In this document: in pieces, positions 11,134 through 22,617 of the stretch
Numbering within the stretch: position 1 is the first letter of the stretch
Layout: each line of letters starts with the position of its first letter
Source of the DNA: Pollenia angustigena
Lineage: Eukaryota > Arthropoda > Insecta > Diptera > Polleniidae
Length of the DNA stretch: 64,000 bases
Assembly: GCA_930367215.1 (NCBI GenBank)
Contig: OV884056.1
Span: 125,114,053-125,178,052, forward strand
Direction of reading: 5' to 3'
Position numbers and translations under genes: made by a program
The notes under the pieces: model-generated
The model's input: the letters and a program-made list of their open reading frames with translations, nothing else
Databases searched by the model: none
Told to the model about the DNA's origin: nothing

Positions 11134-12652
11134 ATGAGTAAGAACAGTGAAACAACACTAAGGCAAAATTAAAGAAATGTTTATGTGACCGTTCAGGCAA
11201 ACGAAAATAATGCTGAAATAAATAAAACAAAACAAAACAATATTAACTATCTAACGGCTAAGCCTATTATTCGAACACGTTCTCTTTCACCCTCGGTGTT
11301 CACAAAAACGGTGGATAGTGATACATTAAAAAATATTAATCTGTCTTTGGGGACAAGTGTTGTAGCGTCCGCAAGTACTACCGCGGCGGAAAAAACAATC
11401 TTAGTAAGAAATGATACCATAAACTCAAATACAGACGCAATGGAGAACCCTTTAGTGAAAAATTGTCAAAAGCCTCAAATACAAGTTGGTATGGACAGGT
11501 ATATAACAGTGCTTAAACGGGGTCGCAGCCCTACCTCTTCAGCAGTTGCTTCGGCCTCAAAAGTAACATCTTTTGATAGAATAAATTCACAAAACCGTTT
11601 TGCAATTCTTGAGGACGAATCCCCAGAGGCACCAAACGTCATAAAATCTTCTAAGCCACCCCTAATATATCTTAGGGAGCAAAACTCAAGTGAGTTAATA
11701 AAGAGCGTGATCTCGGTAATAGGTGAAAATTCTTTTTACGTAGCGGCAATCAAGCGTGGTAATATAAACGAGACAAAAATACAGGTTAATCATGAGAATG
11801 ATTTTCGCAAACTAACAAACCAATTTGAATCCCTTAAAAAAAGCTTTTATACATATCAGCTGAAGAGCAGCAAAGGCCTTCAGGTAGTGATCAAGGGCAT
11901 AGACTCGAGCGTGGACCCTGAAGAAATTAAAACCTTTTTGGAAGAGAAAGGCTTTAAAATAAAAAACGTTACAAATATCAAAAATAGGGAAAAAAAATCC
12001 CCAACCACTATTTCGAGTGGAGCTAGAACCTGGCGACGTTAAGCTTAAAAAAAATGAAACGCATCCTATTTACAATTTAAAATATATTCTCTACAGAAGA
12101 ATAACTATAGAGGAGCCGCACAAAAGAAATGGTCCCGTTCAATGTCTCAACTGCCAAGAATTTCGCCATAATAAGGCCTACTGCTATTTACCCCCTGTTT
12201 GCGTAGTATGTGGTGAATTACATGGTACAGTCCAGTGCGATAAGTCTAAAAATGACCCCAATGTAAAAAAATGTAGCAACTGTGGCGGCAATCACACTGC
12301 CAATTATAGAGGATGTCCTGTATATACTATCGTCAAGCAGTCGGCCGGACCGAAAACTAATCCCCCTCAAATGCAGGTACCAAATCAAGCAAACACTAAT
12401 GACACTCAGGCTCCGCAGCCTAGTAATAACAGAACCTCTTATTCTAACGTCCTAAAATCAAACCATGTGCCAATGCAAGGTGCTTCGCCAAGTAATGATG
12501 AAACTCCAGTTTCTAATTTAAGTCGTCTAGAAAAAACCATGGAAACTTTAGTGCAAACAGTAAATAATTTTACAAACACAATGGGTAATATGATGCAGGA
12601 GATCCTTAGAATGCAATCGATGTTATTGCAAGCTGTACTGAACAAACCATGA
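11134..12652 (+). pseudogene. Jockey-A ORF1 (gag-like) pseudogene
   Basis: ORF1 proteins of Jockey elements bind RNA and package the retrotransposition intermediate. The start codon at 11134 aligns with intact copies, but codon 13 is TAA (11170-11172) where Jockey-B has GAA. A run of eight A at 11990-11997 (seven in Jockey-B) shifts the frame by one just before the region matching RVELEPGD. Beyond it the second frame carries three CCHC-type knuckles (CLNCQEF, CVVCGEL, CSNCGGN), the first with GH changed to RH. It ends in an ATGA overlap with ORF2 at 12649-12652. Disabled by at least two lesions. Confidence 0.9.
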
Positions 12653-15309
12653 ACTGTTTAAAAATTTGTTTTTGGAACGCAAACGGCATCCGCCAACATA
12701 AAAATGAATTAGAATACTTTCTTAAAAATAAACAAATTGATGTCATGATGGTTTCTGAAACTCATTTGACCTCAAGAAATACGTTTAAAATCAATGGTTA
12801 TACACTATATGATACCAAGGACCCTCGAGATAGAGCTTGTGGAGGTTCTGCCATTTTGATAAAAACCCGAATCAAACACTACCTGATGTGTGATCATCGT
12901 GAAGATTATCTCCAAGCAACGAACATTTGTATTAAAGAGCTGAATCGAAACATAGTAATCTCATCCTTATACTCACCACCTAGATTTGCAATATCAGAAA
13001 GCCAATATTATAAATATTATAAGTCATTGGGGCCCTGTTTCCTGGCTGCTGGCGATTATAACGCTAAACATACCTTCTGGGGTTCACGACTAATAACACC
13101 AAAGGGTCGCGTTTTGTATAATACAATCTCTTAAATGAATTTAAATGTCGTCGCGAGCGGACAACCAACATATTGGCCTGCTGATCCGCAAAAAATTCCA
13201 GATGTCATCGATTTCGGAGTGGTTAAAAACATCCCCACAGAAACGATTCAAGTTGAACCTTCGTTAGAATTATCCTCTGATCACACACCTACAATAGTTA
13301 CTATAACAAACACCAATAGAATCGTATCTCCCTCTGGTTACATAGCGACAACAGCTACACAAATAAACTGGTTAAAATATAAAAAATATCTCAGTACCCA
13401 TTGCACAGAAAATATTCCGCTTAGCACACCGGAAAATGTGGATCTCTCTATTGTCAATTTTGACAGTTATCTTAAACTAGCTGTTCAACATCCCAGCAAA
13501 ACCCTCAAAAAAACCAATTATAACAAAATATATTTTGCAGATGTCGAGCACCTCTTGAATGAAAAAAGGAGAGTGCGAAGAGAATGGCAATTGCAAAGAT
13601 CCCCTCAACTAAAAAATGAATTAAAAGAGTGTACAAAAAGGCTAAGAAAATTACTGCAGACTCAGAAAACGGCTTCCGTAGAAAAATATCTTAAGGACTT
13701 GGATGCAACTCCACAATCAGGCTACTCATTATGGCGGGCAGCTAGAAACCTCAAAAGACCAGTTATCTCGAAACCACCATTAAGAAACTTGAATGGAAGT
13801 TGGGCAAGAAATGATAATGAAAAAGGAAACATGTTTGTAAATCATTTGAAAAACGTATTTACCCAAAATATACCTGACGATACAGCGCACGAGTTGCCGC
13901 CTGTTAATGTTAGAGCAGCTATCCCCCTAAGATTTGAGATAAGGGAATTAGAAAGGGCTATTTGTGAATTAAACACCAAGAAGGCACCTGGTATTGATAA
14001 AATCAGTAACAAAATGCTTTTGGAGCTACCTCGCATAGCAAAGAAAATTATTCTTTATATTTTTAATGCTATTTTACGACTTGAATACTACCCTCAAGAA
14101 TGGAAGGTCTCCTTAATAACGATGATACCAAAGCCAGGAAAAGATCACACAAAAGTTGAGTCATATAGGCCTATTAGCTTATTATCTAATATATCAAAGC
14201 TGTTTGAGAAGCTCTTAGCGTCAAAATTAACCCCAATTTTAAATGACAATGGGTGTATACCCAATCATCAATTCGGCTTCAGAAGAGAGCATAGCACAAT
14301 TGAACAAACCCATCGGATAGTAAACGCCATAAGAAAAGCCTTTGAAGAAAGAAAATATTGCTCCGCTCTTTTCATAGATGTTTCTCAAGCTTTTGACAAA
14401 GTCTGGCATGTAGGCTTGTTACATAAGTTGAAGCTAAACCTACCGGTTAATACACACAAGCTGTTAGAAAGCTACCTGGTCGGTCGAAAATTTATTATTA
14501 AAGAAGGCGATTTTTTAAGTTCTCCTCAGCCAATTGAAGCTGGAGTCCCTCAGGGAAGCATCCTGGGCCCACTTTTTTACGTTATATATACCTCGGACAT
14601 GCCAACAAACAATCACACCCTAACCTCAACTTTTGCTGATGATACAGCTTTTCTAAGCGTACACGAGAACAGTCGTGAAGCATCTCGATACCTGCAGAAT
14701 CATATATTTCAACTAGAACTGTGGTTTAAACAATGGAGAATAAAGGTCAATGAGCAAAAATGCGTACATATAACATTTACCTTGCGTCGGGAAACATGTC
14801 CCCCTATTAAAATCAATAATCAACTAGTGCCTCAACAATCGCATGTCAAATATCTCGGTATTCATCTAGATCGGCGTTTAACATGGAAATGCCATATAGA
14901 TGCAAAATTAACCCAAATGAAACTAAAAGCAATTCAAATTAACTGGCTTATTGGAAGAAATTCTGTTCTTAGTCTCGACTGCAAACTACTACTTTACAAC
15001 GCTATTTTAAAGCCAATATGGTGCTACGGTATTCAACTATGGGGCACTGCCTCGGCCTCAAATATCGAAAAAATTCAAAGGCGCCAAAATAAACTTCTTC
15101 GAATAATTACAGCTGCCCCTTGGTATGTTAAAAACTCAAATATCCACAAGGATCTCAATGTGCCCCTGGTAAGGACTATTATTACGAAGTATGCGGTAAA
15201 ATATTTGAAAAGGCTAGAGTTGCACCCAAATCCACTAGCACGAAATATTTTAAATGATAGCGGCCACTCTCGCCTAAGAAGAAGAGACACTGCAGCACTT
15301 ACCCATTAA
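12649..15309 (+). pseudogene. Jockey-A ORF2 (endonuclease-reverse transcriptase) pseudogene
   Basis: ORF2 supplies the APE-type endonuclease and reverse transcriptase for target-primed insertion. The N-terminal part has WNANG, SETH, GDYNAKH and SDHTP endonuclease motifs. The reverse transcriptase has ALFIDVSQAFDKVW, GVPQGSILGPL and the catalytic FADD. A nonsense TAA at 13132-13134 (AAA in Jockey-B) splits the endonuclease, and a small change near 15304 makes it stop four codons early (AALTH instead of AALTQLDER). The remainder is open, so it is a recent casualty. No RNase H domain is present, as expected for Jockey. Confidence 0.92.
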
Positions 15310-15816
15310 GATGAGCGATAAACACCTACATATGTGAACAGAACCCGTGATGAAGAAAATTTTTGTCTGGCACTCGCAGGACATAAAATAAAGCATTAGG
15401 TTAAGATTTGATTAATTATTGTTAGTTCATATTTAATATATGAAGATTCAATAAATAAATAATGAATAAAAAAAAAAAAAAAAATATATCCCTTTCGGAC
15501 CCAGCGAACACAATTGTGCGATGTGGATTGAAAAAATTCTAGGAAGCAAATTTTTTATGTTTTGAATAAACTTCCAAAAGCAGTAGCTGTGTTAGGTTCT
15601 TTTTCAATTTGCAACAAAAAAGTAACAACCAGTTTCCTCAGTGCACTCGAAGTGAAAAAAAGTATGTCGCGTAGTAAGAAAAAAAAAACAAAAGAGAGCA
15701 AAAGTGTTATGTTTCTTATGAGAGTGATTTTGAGTAGCCAATAGTATTTAAAATAGTGTTTGAAAGTGATTTAATTAATATATAAAGTTTTATCAATAGT
15801 GAAATAGAGCTAAAAC

Positions 15817-15887
15817 TTAGATAACACAATCGTGTTTCACGATCACGAATTGACATTTCTTTTCAAACTCACAATTGTGTTATCTAA
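15817..15887. repeat. Short hairpin upstream of the pB2 coding region
   Basis: TTAGATAACACAATCGTG (15817-15834) is near-complementary to CACAATTGTGTTATCTAA (15869-15887), giving a 71-bp stem-loop. The arms contain the same CACAATTGTG motif found near the pB2 ends, so it may be a subterminal transposase-binding site cluster. Confidence 0.45.
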
Positions 15888-15901
15888 ATTTTATAGGTAA
15901 G

Positions 15902-16080
15902 AAATTGAACTTAGCCACGGATGCAGACCAGCAAAGAGTCCTGAATATTCTCGGAAATTAAGAAGATGACTTTTCCTCTGAAGATGAGTACCGCGATGCT
16001 GCTTGGAAACCTAGTTATTTTCTTCTTAACAGTGCACATTGCAATGATAGCTCATTCGAGGACGAAGTTGAAGATGGTAA
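15902..16080 (+). pseudogene. pB2 transposase pseudogene, N-terminal part
   Basis: An open stretch without a usable start reads KLNLATDADQQRVLNILGN, then an in-frame TAA, then EDDFSSEDEYRDAAW and a further acidic tail ending FEDEVEDG. This matches the acidic N-terminal region of piggyBac transposases (compare DDEDDFSSDDE in pB1). It is cut by MITE-2 at its TAA target. After MITE-2 a short piece (16398-16434) continues into the hAT-1 insertion. The first part of the DDE_Tnp_1_7 domain appears to be missing between this piece and the C-terminal part at 22618. Confidence 0.7.
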
Positions 16081-16400
16081 GTCTACTTTCACACGTTTCA
16101 TCTTTTGATGCTCAACTCTTATGTTTTTAGGTGAGAGAAGAAAGAAGAAAGGGGGTTAGTACAGAGATGCCTGTACTCGGTCAGTACGCTTTGTGTTTTT
16201 ATTCGTTGGTATATGCCAGCAATGGCTGCATGTAATTTTTTTCTTTTCTTTTTCTCTTTGATTCGCTGTTAATGAAATTGTTGTTGTTTTGAACCGAAAA
16301 AAGTTGAAACCGATTGCTGCGTGTGATTATGTTGGCATCTTTAAAAGGGAATTGAAAAGAAGTTGAGCATCAAAAGATGAAACGTGTGAAAGTAGACTAA
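16078..16400. mobile_element. MITE-2 (317 bp) with TAA duplication
   Basis: TAA at 16078-16080 and 16398-16400 flanks an element (16081-16397) whose ends GTCTACTTTCACACGTTTCA and its reverse complement form about 38-bp inverted repeats. The 3-bp TAA/TTA target suggests a PIF/Harbinger-type MITE. It is inserted in the pB2 transposase N-terminal region. The first bases mimic a GTAAGT splice donor but belong to the target duplication and MITE. Confidence 0.85.
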
Positions 16401-16523
16401 GGAATCGTTACAATCAATTAGCTACCGATGTTACCAGGCCTGCCATTTTTGCCGATTTTTTGCCCCTTAATCATCAAAGTGCCGATTTGCCGATTTTTGC
16501 TCCAAAAATGCCGATTTTTTGAC

Positions 16524-16989
16524 TAAAGGGCATAATAAACCTCACAAATGGCTTGGCAAACATGTCAAAATTTTATGTTTGTACAAACATTTTGTGTTGT
16601 TAATTGGGGTGTTTGCTGTTTGGACAAACATTTGAAGCAATGTTTGCAGAAATATTAAAAATTTTTAATATTTGGCATACATGTGCTAAATGCATTCAAT
16701 TCAATTAATTTTTAATACTAAATTAACATTTTTTAGTAGTATTGCTTGCCACAAAACAGCTCGTTGTGTAAAAACTGTTTACTTTAAATTATTTTATAAT
16801 TTCTTCTCCGTTTTAAGCTAAAAGCAACAAAATTGCCGCAGCACTATTGGCATCTGCATTCATTGAAAACAAAACAAAAATGAAAATTAATGTTTGAACG
16901 GAAAATATTTGTGTTGTTTATTGGCACACCCCAAACGGAAATAATGTGTGTGTTTGCCAAGCATTTTGTGTGGTTTATTATGCCCTTAA
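16524..16989. mobile_element. MITE-3 (460 bp) with TAA duplication
   Basis: TAA at 16524-16526 and 16987-16989 flanks ends AGGGCATAATAAACC and GGTTTATTATGCCCT, with arms that continue to GCTTGGCAAACA. It is a PIF/Harbinger-like MITE by its 3-bp target and inverted ends, and lies inside hAT-1. No ORF. Confidence 0.85.
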
Positions 16990-17553
16990 CACGTAAAAGG
17001 CGATTACTTTTTGTTTGTTTGATAATAATACACTAACTTTAAGCGATACTGAAACAGTTGTAACATTGAAAAGAGACAACTGTTATTAAGTCAGCGCTTC
17101 TACTAAAGAAAAAGGGGTTAGTTTTATTCAATATTAAATGCAGTGTTTGTAATGTGCGTTGGGGTAATGCATTTTTATTTGAAAAATATTCCACTATGAA
17201 GAATTAAAGGCCAAAGTTAATTTTTAAACCTAAAATAATTCAGTTAAACTTTCTTTTTCTATTAGGAAAATATAAAACACTTTATATTTGTGTTTGAAAA
17301 TGGATAGATAAATACTTACAAAAGAATAAAGGTAAGATAAATTTATATTCACTATCAATGAATATAATTTAAATAATAATTACTTTGATAATTAAATAAT
17401 TTTTTTTTTTTTAAGATTCTAACGCAATTGAGGACGATGTTAGTACATAAATTAAATAGCCAATTCGTATGTAAGGAAAATTAAATAAATTTGCAAACTT
17501 TTTGGCAAAAAATTTCAGATTTTATTTTTGCAAGTTATTCGTTTTTTAAAGAT

Positions 17554-17590
17554 TCGGTTCGGTTTGTGCTTTGTTGTGATACAGACGTGT
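17554..17590 (+). promoter_or_regulatory. Putative internal Pol II promoter of Jockey-B (initiator + DPE)
   Basis: Taking +1 at 17556 within TCGGTTC, an initiator-like sequence, the motif AGACG (17583-17587) lies at +28 to +32. This matches the downstream promoter element (RGWYV) spacing known for fly Jockey-type elements, which carry TATA-less promoters inside their transcripts. Inferred from motif and spacing only. Confidence 0.5.
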
Positions 17591-17917
17591 ATTTTAGCCC
17601 CGCATACAATTTAAACTATTAATTAATCACATTTGATTTTGTAATCTAAGCAGCGAATGGACGCTTAAAAAAAAAACAAAATAATATATTTTGTTAATTA
17701 AATTATTTAACATAATAGTGAACAATTTAAAACGATCAAATTAAATAAAATAAATCAGTAAAAATATATATGTACGTATGAATGTTCATACATGTGTATA
17801 CATATTCTGAAAAAAAAACATTTAAATTCTGGTTTTTCTTTTGTTGTTGTAAAATACAATAAATAATAAAAATATTAAAGCAAAGCAAAACGGTGAAAAA
17901 CAAAAACAACTCTTTGC

Positions 17918-19435
17918 ATGAGTACAAATAGTGAAACAACACTAAGACAAAATGAAAGAAACGTTTACGTTTTAGTTAATGCAAATGAAAATAATGCAGA
18001 AATAAATAAAACAAAACAAAACAATATTAACTACCTAACGGCTAAGCCAATTACTCGAACACGTTCCCTCTCACCCTCGGTATTTACACAAACGGTGGAT
18101 AGTGACTCATTAAAAAAACTACAACAAGATTTGGTGACAAGTGTTGCCAGGCCAGCAAGTATTGCCGTGACGTCAAAAACAAATTTAGTGGGCAATGATA
18201 CCATGAACTTAAACACAAATGCAATGGAAAACCCCCCTGTAAAAAGTTGTCAAAAGCCTACAGTACAAGTTGGTATGGACAGGTACATAACAGTGCTTAA
18301 ACGGGGACGCAGCCCTACCTCTGCAGCAGTTGCTTCGGCCTCAAAAGTACCATCTTTTGATAAAATAAATACACAAAATCGTTTCGCGATTCTGGAGGAT
18401 GAATCCTCTGAAGCACCAAACGTCATTAAATCGTCTAAGCCACCCCCGATATACCTTAGAGAGCAAAACTCTAATGAGTTAATAAAAAGTTTAATTTCGG
18501 TGATTGGTGAAAATTCCTTTTATGTAGCTGCAATAAAGCGCGGTATCATTAACGAGACTAAAATACAGGTTAATCACGAGGATGATTTTCGAAAGGTAAT
18601 TACAAGATTTGAGACTCTAAATAAAAACTTTTATACGTATCAACTGAAGAGCAGTAAAGGTCTTCAGGTAGTAATCAAGGGCATAGACTCATGCGTAGAC
18701 CCAGGGGAAATTAAAGCTTTTTTGGAAGAGAAGGGCTTTAAAATCAAAAACGTAACAAATATCAAAAATAGGGAAAAAAATCCCCAACCACTATTTCGAG
18801 TGGAGCTTGAACCCGGCGACATTAAGCTCAAAAAAAATGAAACGCATCCAATTTATAATTTGAAATATATTCTGTACAGAAGGGTAACTATTGAGGAGCC
18901 GCACAAAAGAAATGGTCCTGTTCAATGTCTAAACTGCCAGGAATTTGGCCATACTAAGGCATACTGCTACTTACCCCCTGTTTGCGTAGTATGTGGTGAA
19001 TTACATGGAACAGTTCTTTGCGACAAATCTAAAACCGACCCCAACTTAAAAAAATGTAGCAACTGTGGCGGTAATCACACTGCCAATTATAGAGGATGCC
19101 CTGTATATACTATCGTCAAGCAGTCGGTCGGACCGAAAACTAATCCCCCTCAAATGCAGGTAACAAATCAGGTTAACACAAATGCAATTCAAGCCCCCCA
19201 GCCTAGTAATAACAGAACCTCTTACGCTAACGTCCTAAAATCAAACCATGAGCCAATGCAAGGTGCCTCGCCAAGTAATGATGAAACTCAATTTTCTAAT
19301 TTAAGTCGTTTAGAAAAAACCATGGAAACATTAGTGCAAACAGTAAATAATTTTACGAACACAATGGGTAATATGATGCAGGAAATGCTTAGAATGCAAT
19401 CGATGTTATTGCAAGCTGTACTTAACAAACCATGA
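17918..19435 (+). CDS. Jockey-B ORF1: gag-like nucleic-acid-binding protein, 505 aa
   Basis: Likely coats the retrotransposon RNA in a ribonucleoprotein and carries it to the nucleus. The N-terminal ~190 residues are Ser/Thr/Asn-rich and low in complexity, including GMDRYITVLKRGRSP. Next comes a folded region around residues 190-310 containing PPPIYLREQNS and KGLQVVIKGIDS, resembling the domain that precedes zinc fingers in fly gag proteins. Three CCHC-type knuckles follow (CLNCQEFGHTKAYC, CVVCGELH...C, CSNCGGNHTANYRGC), then a Gln/Asn-rich tail with a Met-rich helix ending LLQAVLNKP. The ATG fits the start of the related copy at 45005. The stop overlaps the ORF2 start as ATGA, suggesting termination-reinitiation for ORF2. 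Confidence 0.93.
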   Translation: MSTNSETTLRQNERNVYVLVNANENNAEINKTKQNNINYLTAKPITRTRSLSPSVFTQTVDSDSLKKLQQDLVTSVARPASIAVTSKTNLVGNDTMNLNTNAMENPPVKSCQKPTVQVGMDRYITVLKRGRSPTSAAVASASKVPSFDKINTQNRFAILEDESSEAPNVIKSSKPPPIYLREQNSNELIKSLISVIGENSFYVAAIKRGIINETKIQVNHEDDFRKVITRFETLNKNFYTYQLKSSKGLQVVIKGIDSCVDPGEIKAFLEEKGFKIKNVTNIKNREKNPQPLFRVELEPGDIKLKKNETHPIYNLKYILYRRVTIEEPHKRNGPVQCLNCQEFGHTKAYCYLPPVCVVCGELHGTVLCDKSKTDPNLKKCSNCGGNHTANYRGCPVYTIVKQSVGPKTNPPQMQVTNQVNTNAIQAPQPSNNRTSYANVLKSNHEPMQGASPSNDETQFSNLSRLEKTMETLVQTVNNFTNTMGNMMQEMLRMQSMLLQAVLNKP

Positions 19436-22089
19436 ACTGTTTAAAAATTTGTTTTTGGAACGCAAACGGCATCCGCCAACATAAAAATGAATTAGAATAC
19501 TTTCTTAAAAATAAACAAATTGATGTCATGATGATTTCTGAAACTCATTTGACCTCAAGAAGTACGTTTAAAATAAATGGTTATATACTATATGATACCA
19601 AGGACCCTCGAGATAGAGCTTGTGGAGGTTCCGCCATTTTAATAAAGGCCCGAGTCAAACACTACCTAATGTGTGATCATCGTGAAGATTATCTCCAGGC
19701 AACGAACATTTGCGTTGAGGAATTAAATAGAAACCTAATAATTTCATCGTTATACTCCCCGCCTAGATTTTCAATATCGGAGGACCAATATTGTAAATAT
19801 TTTAAATCATTAGGACCGTGTTTCCTAGCCGCTGGCGATTATAACGCTAAACATACCCTCTGGGGGTCGCGACTTATAACACCAAAGGGTCGTGTTTTAT
19901 TTAACATAATTTCTAAAATGGATTTAAATGTGGTAGCGAGCGGACAACCAACATATTGGCCCACTGATCTTCAAAAAATTCCAGATGTCATAGATTTCGG
20001 CGTGGTTAAAAACATTCCCATAGAAACGATTCAAGTTGAAGCCTCCCTAGATTTATCTTCCGACCACACACCTACAATTGTTACTATAATGAACCCCAAT
20101 AGAATTGTTCCTCCGACGACAGCTACGCAAATTAATTGGTTGAAATATAAAAAATATCTCAGTACCCATTGCACAGAAAATATTCCGCTCAGTACACCGG
20201 ATTATGTAGATCGCTCTATTGACAATTTTGACAGTTTTCTGAAACTAGCTGTTCAACATTCCAATATTGCCCCCAAAAAAACAAAAACTATTAAAATATA
20301 TTCCACAGATGTCGAGCATCTTTTGTCTGAAAAAAGGAGGGCTCGAAGAGAGTGGCAATTGCACAGATCCCCTCAACTTAAGAACTTACTTAAAGAGTGT
20401 ACAAAAAGACTAAGAAAGTTACTGCAGACTAAGAAAACGGCTTCTCTGGAAAAATATCTTAAGGAACTTGATGCAACCCCACAATCAGACTACTCATTAT
20501 GGCGTGCAGCTAGAAATCTCAAAAGGCCAGTTGTCTCTAAACCACCATTAAGAAACTTGAATGGAAGTTGGGCAAGAAATGATGTTGAAAAAGGAAATCT
20601 GTTTGTCAATCATTTAAAAAACGTATTTACCCCAAATATATCTCACGATATTGCGGTCGAGTTACCACCTGTTGCTGCTAGAGCAGCTGTTCCGCTAAGA
20701 TTTGAGATAAGAGAAATCGAAAAGGTTATTTGTGATTTAAACCCCAAGAAGGCTCCTGGGTTTGACAAGATCAGCAACAAAATGCTTTTGGAGCTACCCA
20801 GCATAGCAAAGAAAATTATTCTTTTAATTTTTAATGCTATTTTACGCCTTGAATACTATCCTCAAAAGTGGAAGGTCTCCTTAGTCACCATGATACCTAA
20901 ACCTGGAAAGGATCACACAAAAGTTGAGTCATATAGGCCTATAAGCTTACTTTCTAATATATCAAAGCTGTTTGAGAAGCTGTTAGCGTCAAAATTAACC
21001 CCAATTTTAAATGATAATAGATGTATTCCTAACCACCAATTCGGCTTTAGAAGAGAACACAGCACAATTGAGCAAACCCATCGTATAGTAAACGCAATAA
21101 GAAAAGCCTTTGAAGAAAAAAAATATTGTTCCGCTCTCTTCATCGATGTTTCTCAAGCTTTCGATAAAGTCTGGCATGAAGGCTTATTACATAAATTGAA
21201 GCTAAACTTACCAGTAAACATACACAAGCTGTTAGAAAGCTACTTAGTCGGTCGAAAGTTTATTATTAAAGAAGGTGATTATTTAAGCTCTCCTCAGCAA
21301 ATTGACGCTGGTGTCCCTCAGGGAAGCATCCTGGGCCCACTTTTATACTTAATATATACCTCGGATATGCCAACAAACAACTACACACAAACTTCAACAT
21401 TTGCTGATGATACAGCTTTTTTGAGCGTGCACGAAAACCGTCAAGAAGCATCTCGATACCTACAGGATCATATATTTCAACTCGAACTATGGTTAAAGCA
21501 ATGGAGGATAGAGGTCAATGAGCAAAAATGCGTACATATAACATTCACCTTGCGTCGGGAATCATGCCCCCCTATTAAAATCAATAATCAAATAATACCT
21601 CAAAATTCGCATGTAAAATACCTTGGTATTCATCTAGATCGCCGTTTAACGTGGAAAAGCCATATAGAGGCAAAATTAACTCAAATGAAACTAAAAGCCA
21701 TCCAAATTCATTGGCTTATTGGAAGAAACTCTGTCCTTAGTCTCGACTGCAAACTTCTTCTTTACAACTCCATCTTAAAGCCAATCTGGTGCTATGGTAT
21801 TCAGTTATGGGGCACTGCCTCGGCCTCTAATATCGAAAAAATTCAAAGGCGCCAAAATAAACTACTTCGAATAATCACAGCTGCCCCTTGGTATGTTAAA
21901 AACTCAAATATTCACAAGGATCTCAATGTTCCATTAGTTAAAACTATGATTACGAAATATGCAGTAAAATACTTAAAAAGGCTCGAATTGCACCCGAACC
22001 CACTAGCACGAAATATTTTAAATGATAGCGGCCACACTCGCTTAAGAAGAAGAGACACTGCGGCACTTGTCCAATTAGATGAGCGATAA
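19432..22089 (+). CDS. Jockey-B ORF2: APE endonuclease-reverse transcriptase, 885 aa
   Basis: Performs target-primed reverse transcription: the endonuclease nicks chromosomal DNA and the polymerase copies the element RNA onto it. Endonuclease motifs are seen near the N-terminus: CFWNANG, SETHLTS, SSLYSPPR, AAGDYNAKHTLWGS and LSSDHTP. Reverse transcriptase motifs follow: MIPKPGKDHTKVESYRPISL, HQFGFRREHST, CSALFIDVSQAFDKVW, GVPQGSILGPLLY and the catalytic TFADDTAF, then a thumb/C-terminal region with WCYGIQLWGTAS. No RNase H, as usual for Jockey. The ORF is uninterrupted and full length for the clade. Start chosen at the ATG overlapping the ORF1 stop. Confidence 0.95.
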   Translation: MNCLKICFWNANGIRQHKNELEYFLKNKQIDVMMISETHLTSRSTFKINGYILYDTKDPRDRACGGSAILIKARVKHYLMCDHREDYLQATNICVEELNRNLIISSLYSPPRFSISEDQYCKYFKSLGPCFLAAGDYNAKHTLWGSRLITPKGRVLFNIISKMDLNVVASGQPTYWPTDLQKIPDVIDFGVVKNIPIETIQVEASLDLSSDHTPTIVTIMNPNRIVPPTTATQINWLKYKKYLSTHCTENIPLSTPDYVDRSIDNFDSFLKLAVQHSNIAPKKTKTIKIYSTDVEHLLSEKRRARREWQLHRSPQLKNLLKECTKRLRKLLQTKKTASLEKYLKELDATPQSDYSLWRAARNLKRPVVSKPPLRNLNGSWARNDVEKGNLFVNHLKNVFTPNISHDIAVELPPVAARAAVPLRFEIREIEKVICDLNPKKAPGFDKISNKMLLELPSIAKKIILLIFNAILRLEYYPQKWKVSLVTMIPKPGKDHTKVESYRPISLLSNISKLFEKLLASKLTPILNDNRCIPNHQFGFRREHSTIEQTHRIVNAIRKAFEEKKYCSALFIDVSQAFDKVWHEGLLHKLKLNLPVNIHKLLESYLVGRKFIIKEGDYLSSPQQIDAGVPQGSILGPLLYLIYTSDMPTNNYTQTSTFADDTAFLSVHENRQEASRYLQDHIFQLELWLKQWRIEVNEQKCVHITFTLRRESCPPIKINNQIIPQNSHVKYLGIHLDRRLTWKSHIEAKLTQMKLKAIQIHWLIGRNSVLSLDCKLLLYNSILKPIWCYGIQLWGTASASNIEKIQRRQNKLLRIITAAPWYVKNSNIHKDLNVPLVKTMITKYAVKYLKRLELHPNPLARNILNDSGHTRLRRRDTAALVQLDER

Positions 22090-22262
22090 ACACCTATAAA
22101 AGTGAACAGAACCCGCGATGAACAAAATTTTTGTCTGGCACTGGCAGGACAAAAAAATAATATTAGGTTAAGATTTGATTAATTATTGTTAGTTCATATT
22201 TAATATATGAAGATTCAATAAATAAATAATGAAAAAAAAAAAAAAAAAAAAAAAAAAAGATT

Positions 22263-22617
22263 ATTTAAAAATTAATAATTTAAACTGTTTTGATATTAAT
22301 ATTAAAACGGATTTAATAAAAATGTCAAACTCAAATATTTGTATATGGAATATACTTAATTATAAGAAAGTTAAGAAAAACTTTATATTTAACTACAATT
22401 TCTTTGTAAAACGTTTATTTTGATTGATTCTTTTGAAATTTCATAAGTTATAAACATAAGATAATTCTGAATTGTTCTTATTTGTAAGTAAGAATAGGTT
22501 TTATTGTATTTAAAATATGTATTTTTAATTTGCCGATTTTTTTATGTTAAAGTGCCGATAATGCCGACTTTTTTTTTAAATATGCCGATTTTTTATCAAA
22601 ATTATCTGGCACCCCTG
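22263..22617. other. Right end of hAT-1, no gene
   Basis: This stretch after the Jockey-B tail is AT-rich and carries the hAT-1 subterminal repeats (TGCCGATTTTT type, 22531-22600) and its terminal repeat. No coding content. Confidence 0.7.

Larger units (their letters stand above)
10751..15492 (+). mobile_element. Jockey-A: full-length but mutated Jockey-clade retrotransposon
   Basis: A 9-bp duplication ATATATCCC (10751-10759 and 15484-15492) flanks an element running from about 10760 to a poly-A tail at 15483. The 5' untranslated region, two ORFs and 3' end (TGAAGATTCAATAAATAAAT then A-rich) match Jockey-B and Jockey-C. The right copy of the duplication forms the first bases of pB2's left terminus, so Jockey-A landed at the very edge of pB2. 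Confidence 0.9.
17548..22262 (+). mobile_element. Jockey-B: full-length Jockey with both ORFs open
   Basis: AAAGATT at 17548-17554 and 22256-22262 is a 7-bp target duplication. The element runs from 17555 to a poly-A tail (22231-22255). It has about 360 bp of 5' untranslated region, ORF1 (17918-19435), ORF2 (19432-22089) and a 3' region ending AATAAATAAATAATGA before the A tail. It is inserted in hAT-1. Open ORFs, intact tail and intact duplication point to a young, possibly active copy. Confidence 0.92.

Noticed and set aside
16078..16134. A GTAAGT...TTTTTAG stretch after the pB2 N-terminal piece looked like an intron.
   Set aside because: The GTAAGT is the TAA target plus the first bases of MITE-2, whose inverted repeat ends at 16397 with a second TAA. 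Insertion explains it better than splicing.
22229..22423. An ORF starting MKKKKKKKKK.
   Set aside because: It starts in the Jockey-B poly-A tail and runs into hAT-1 AT-rich DNA.
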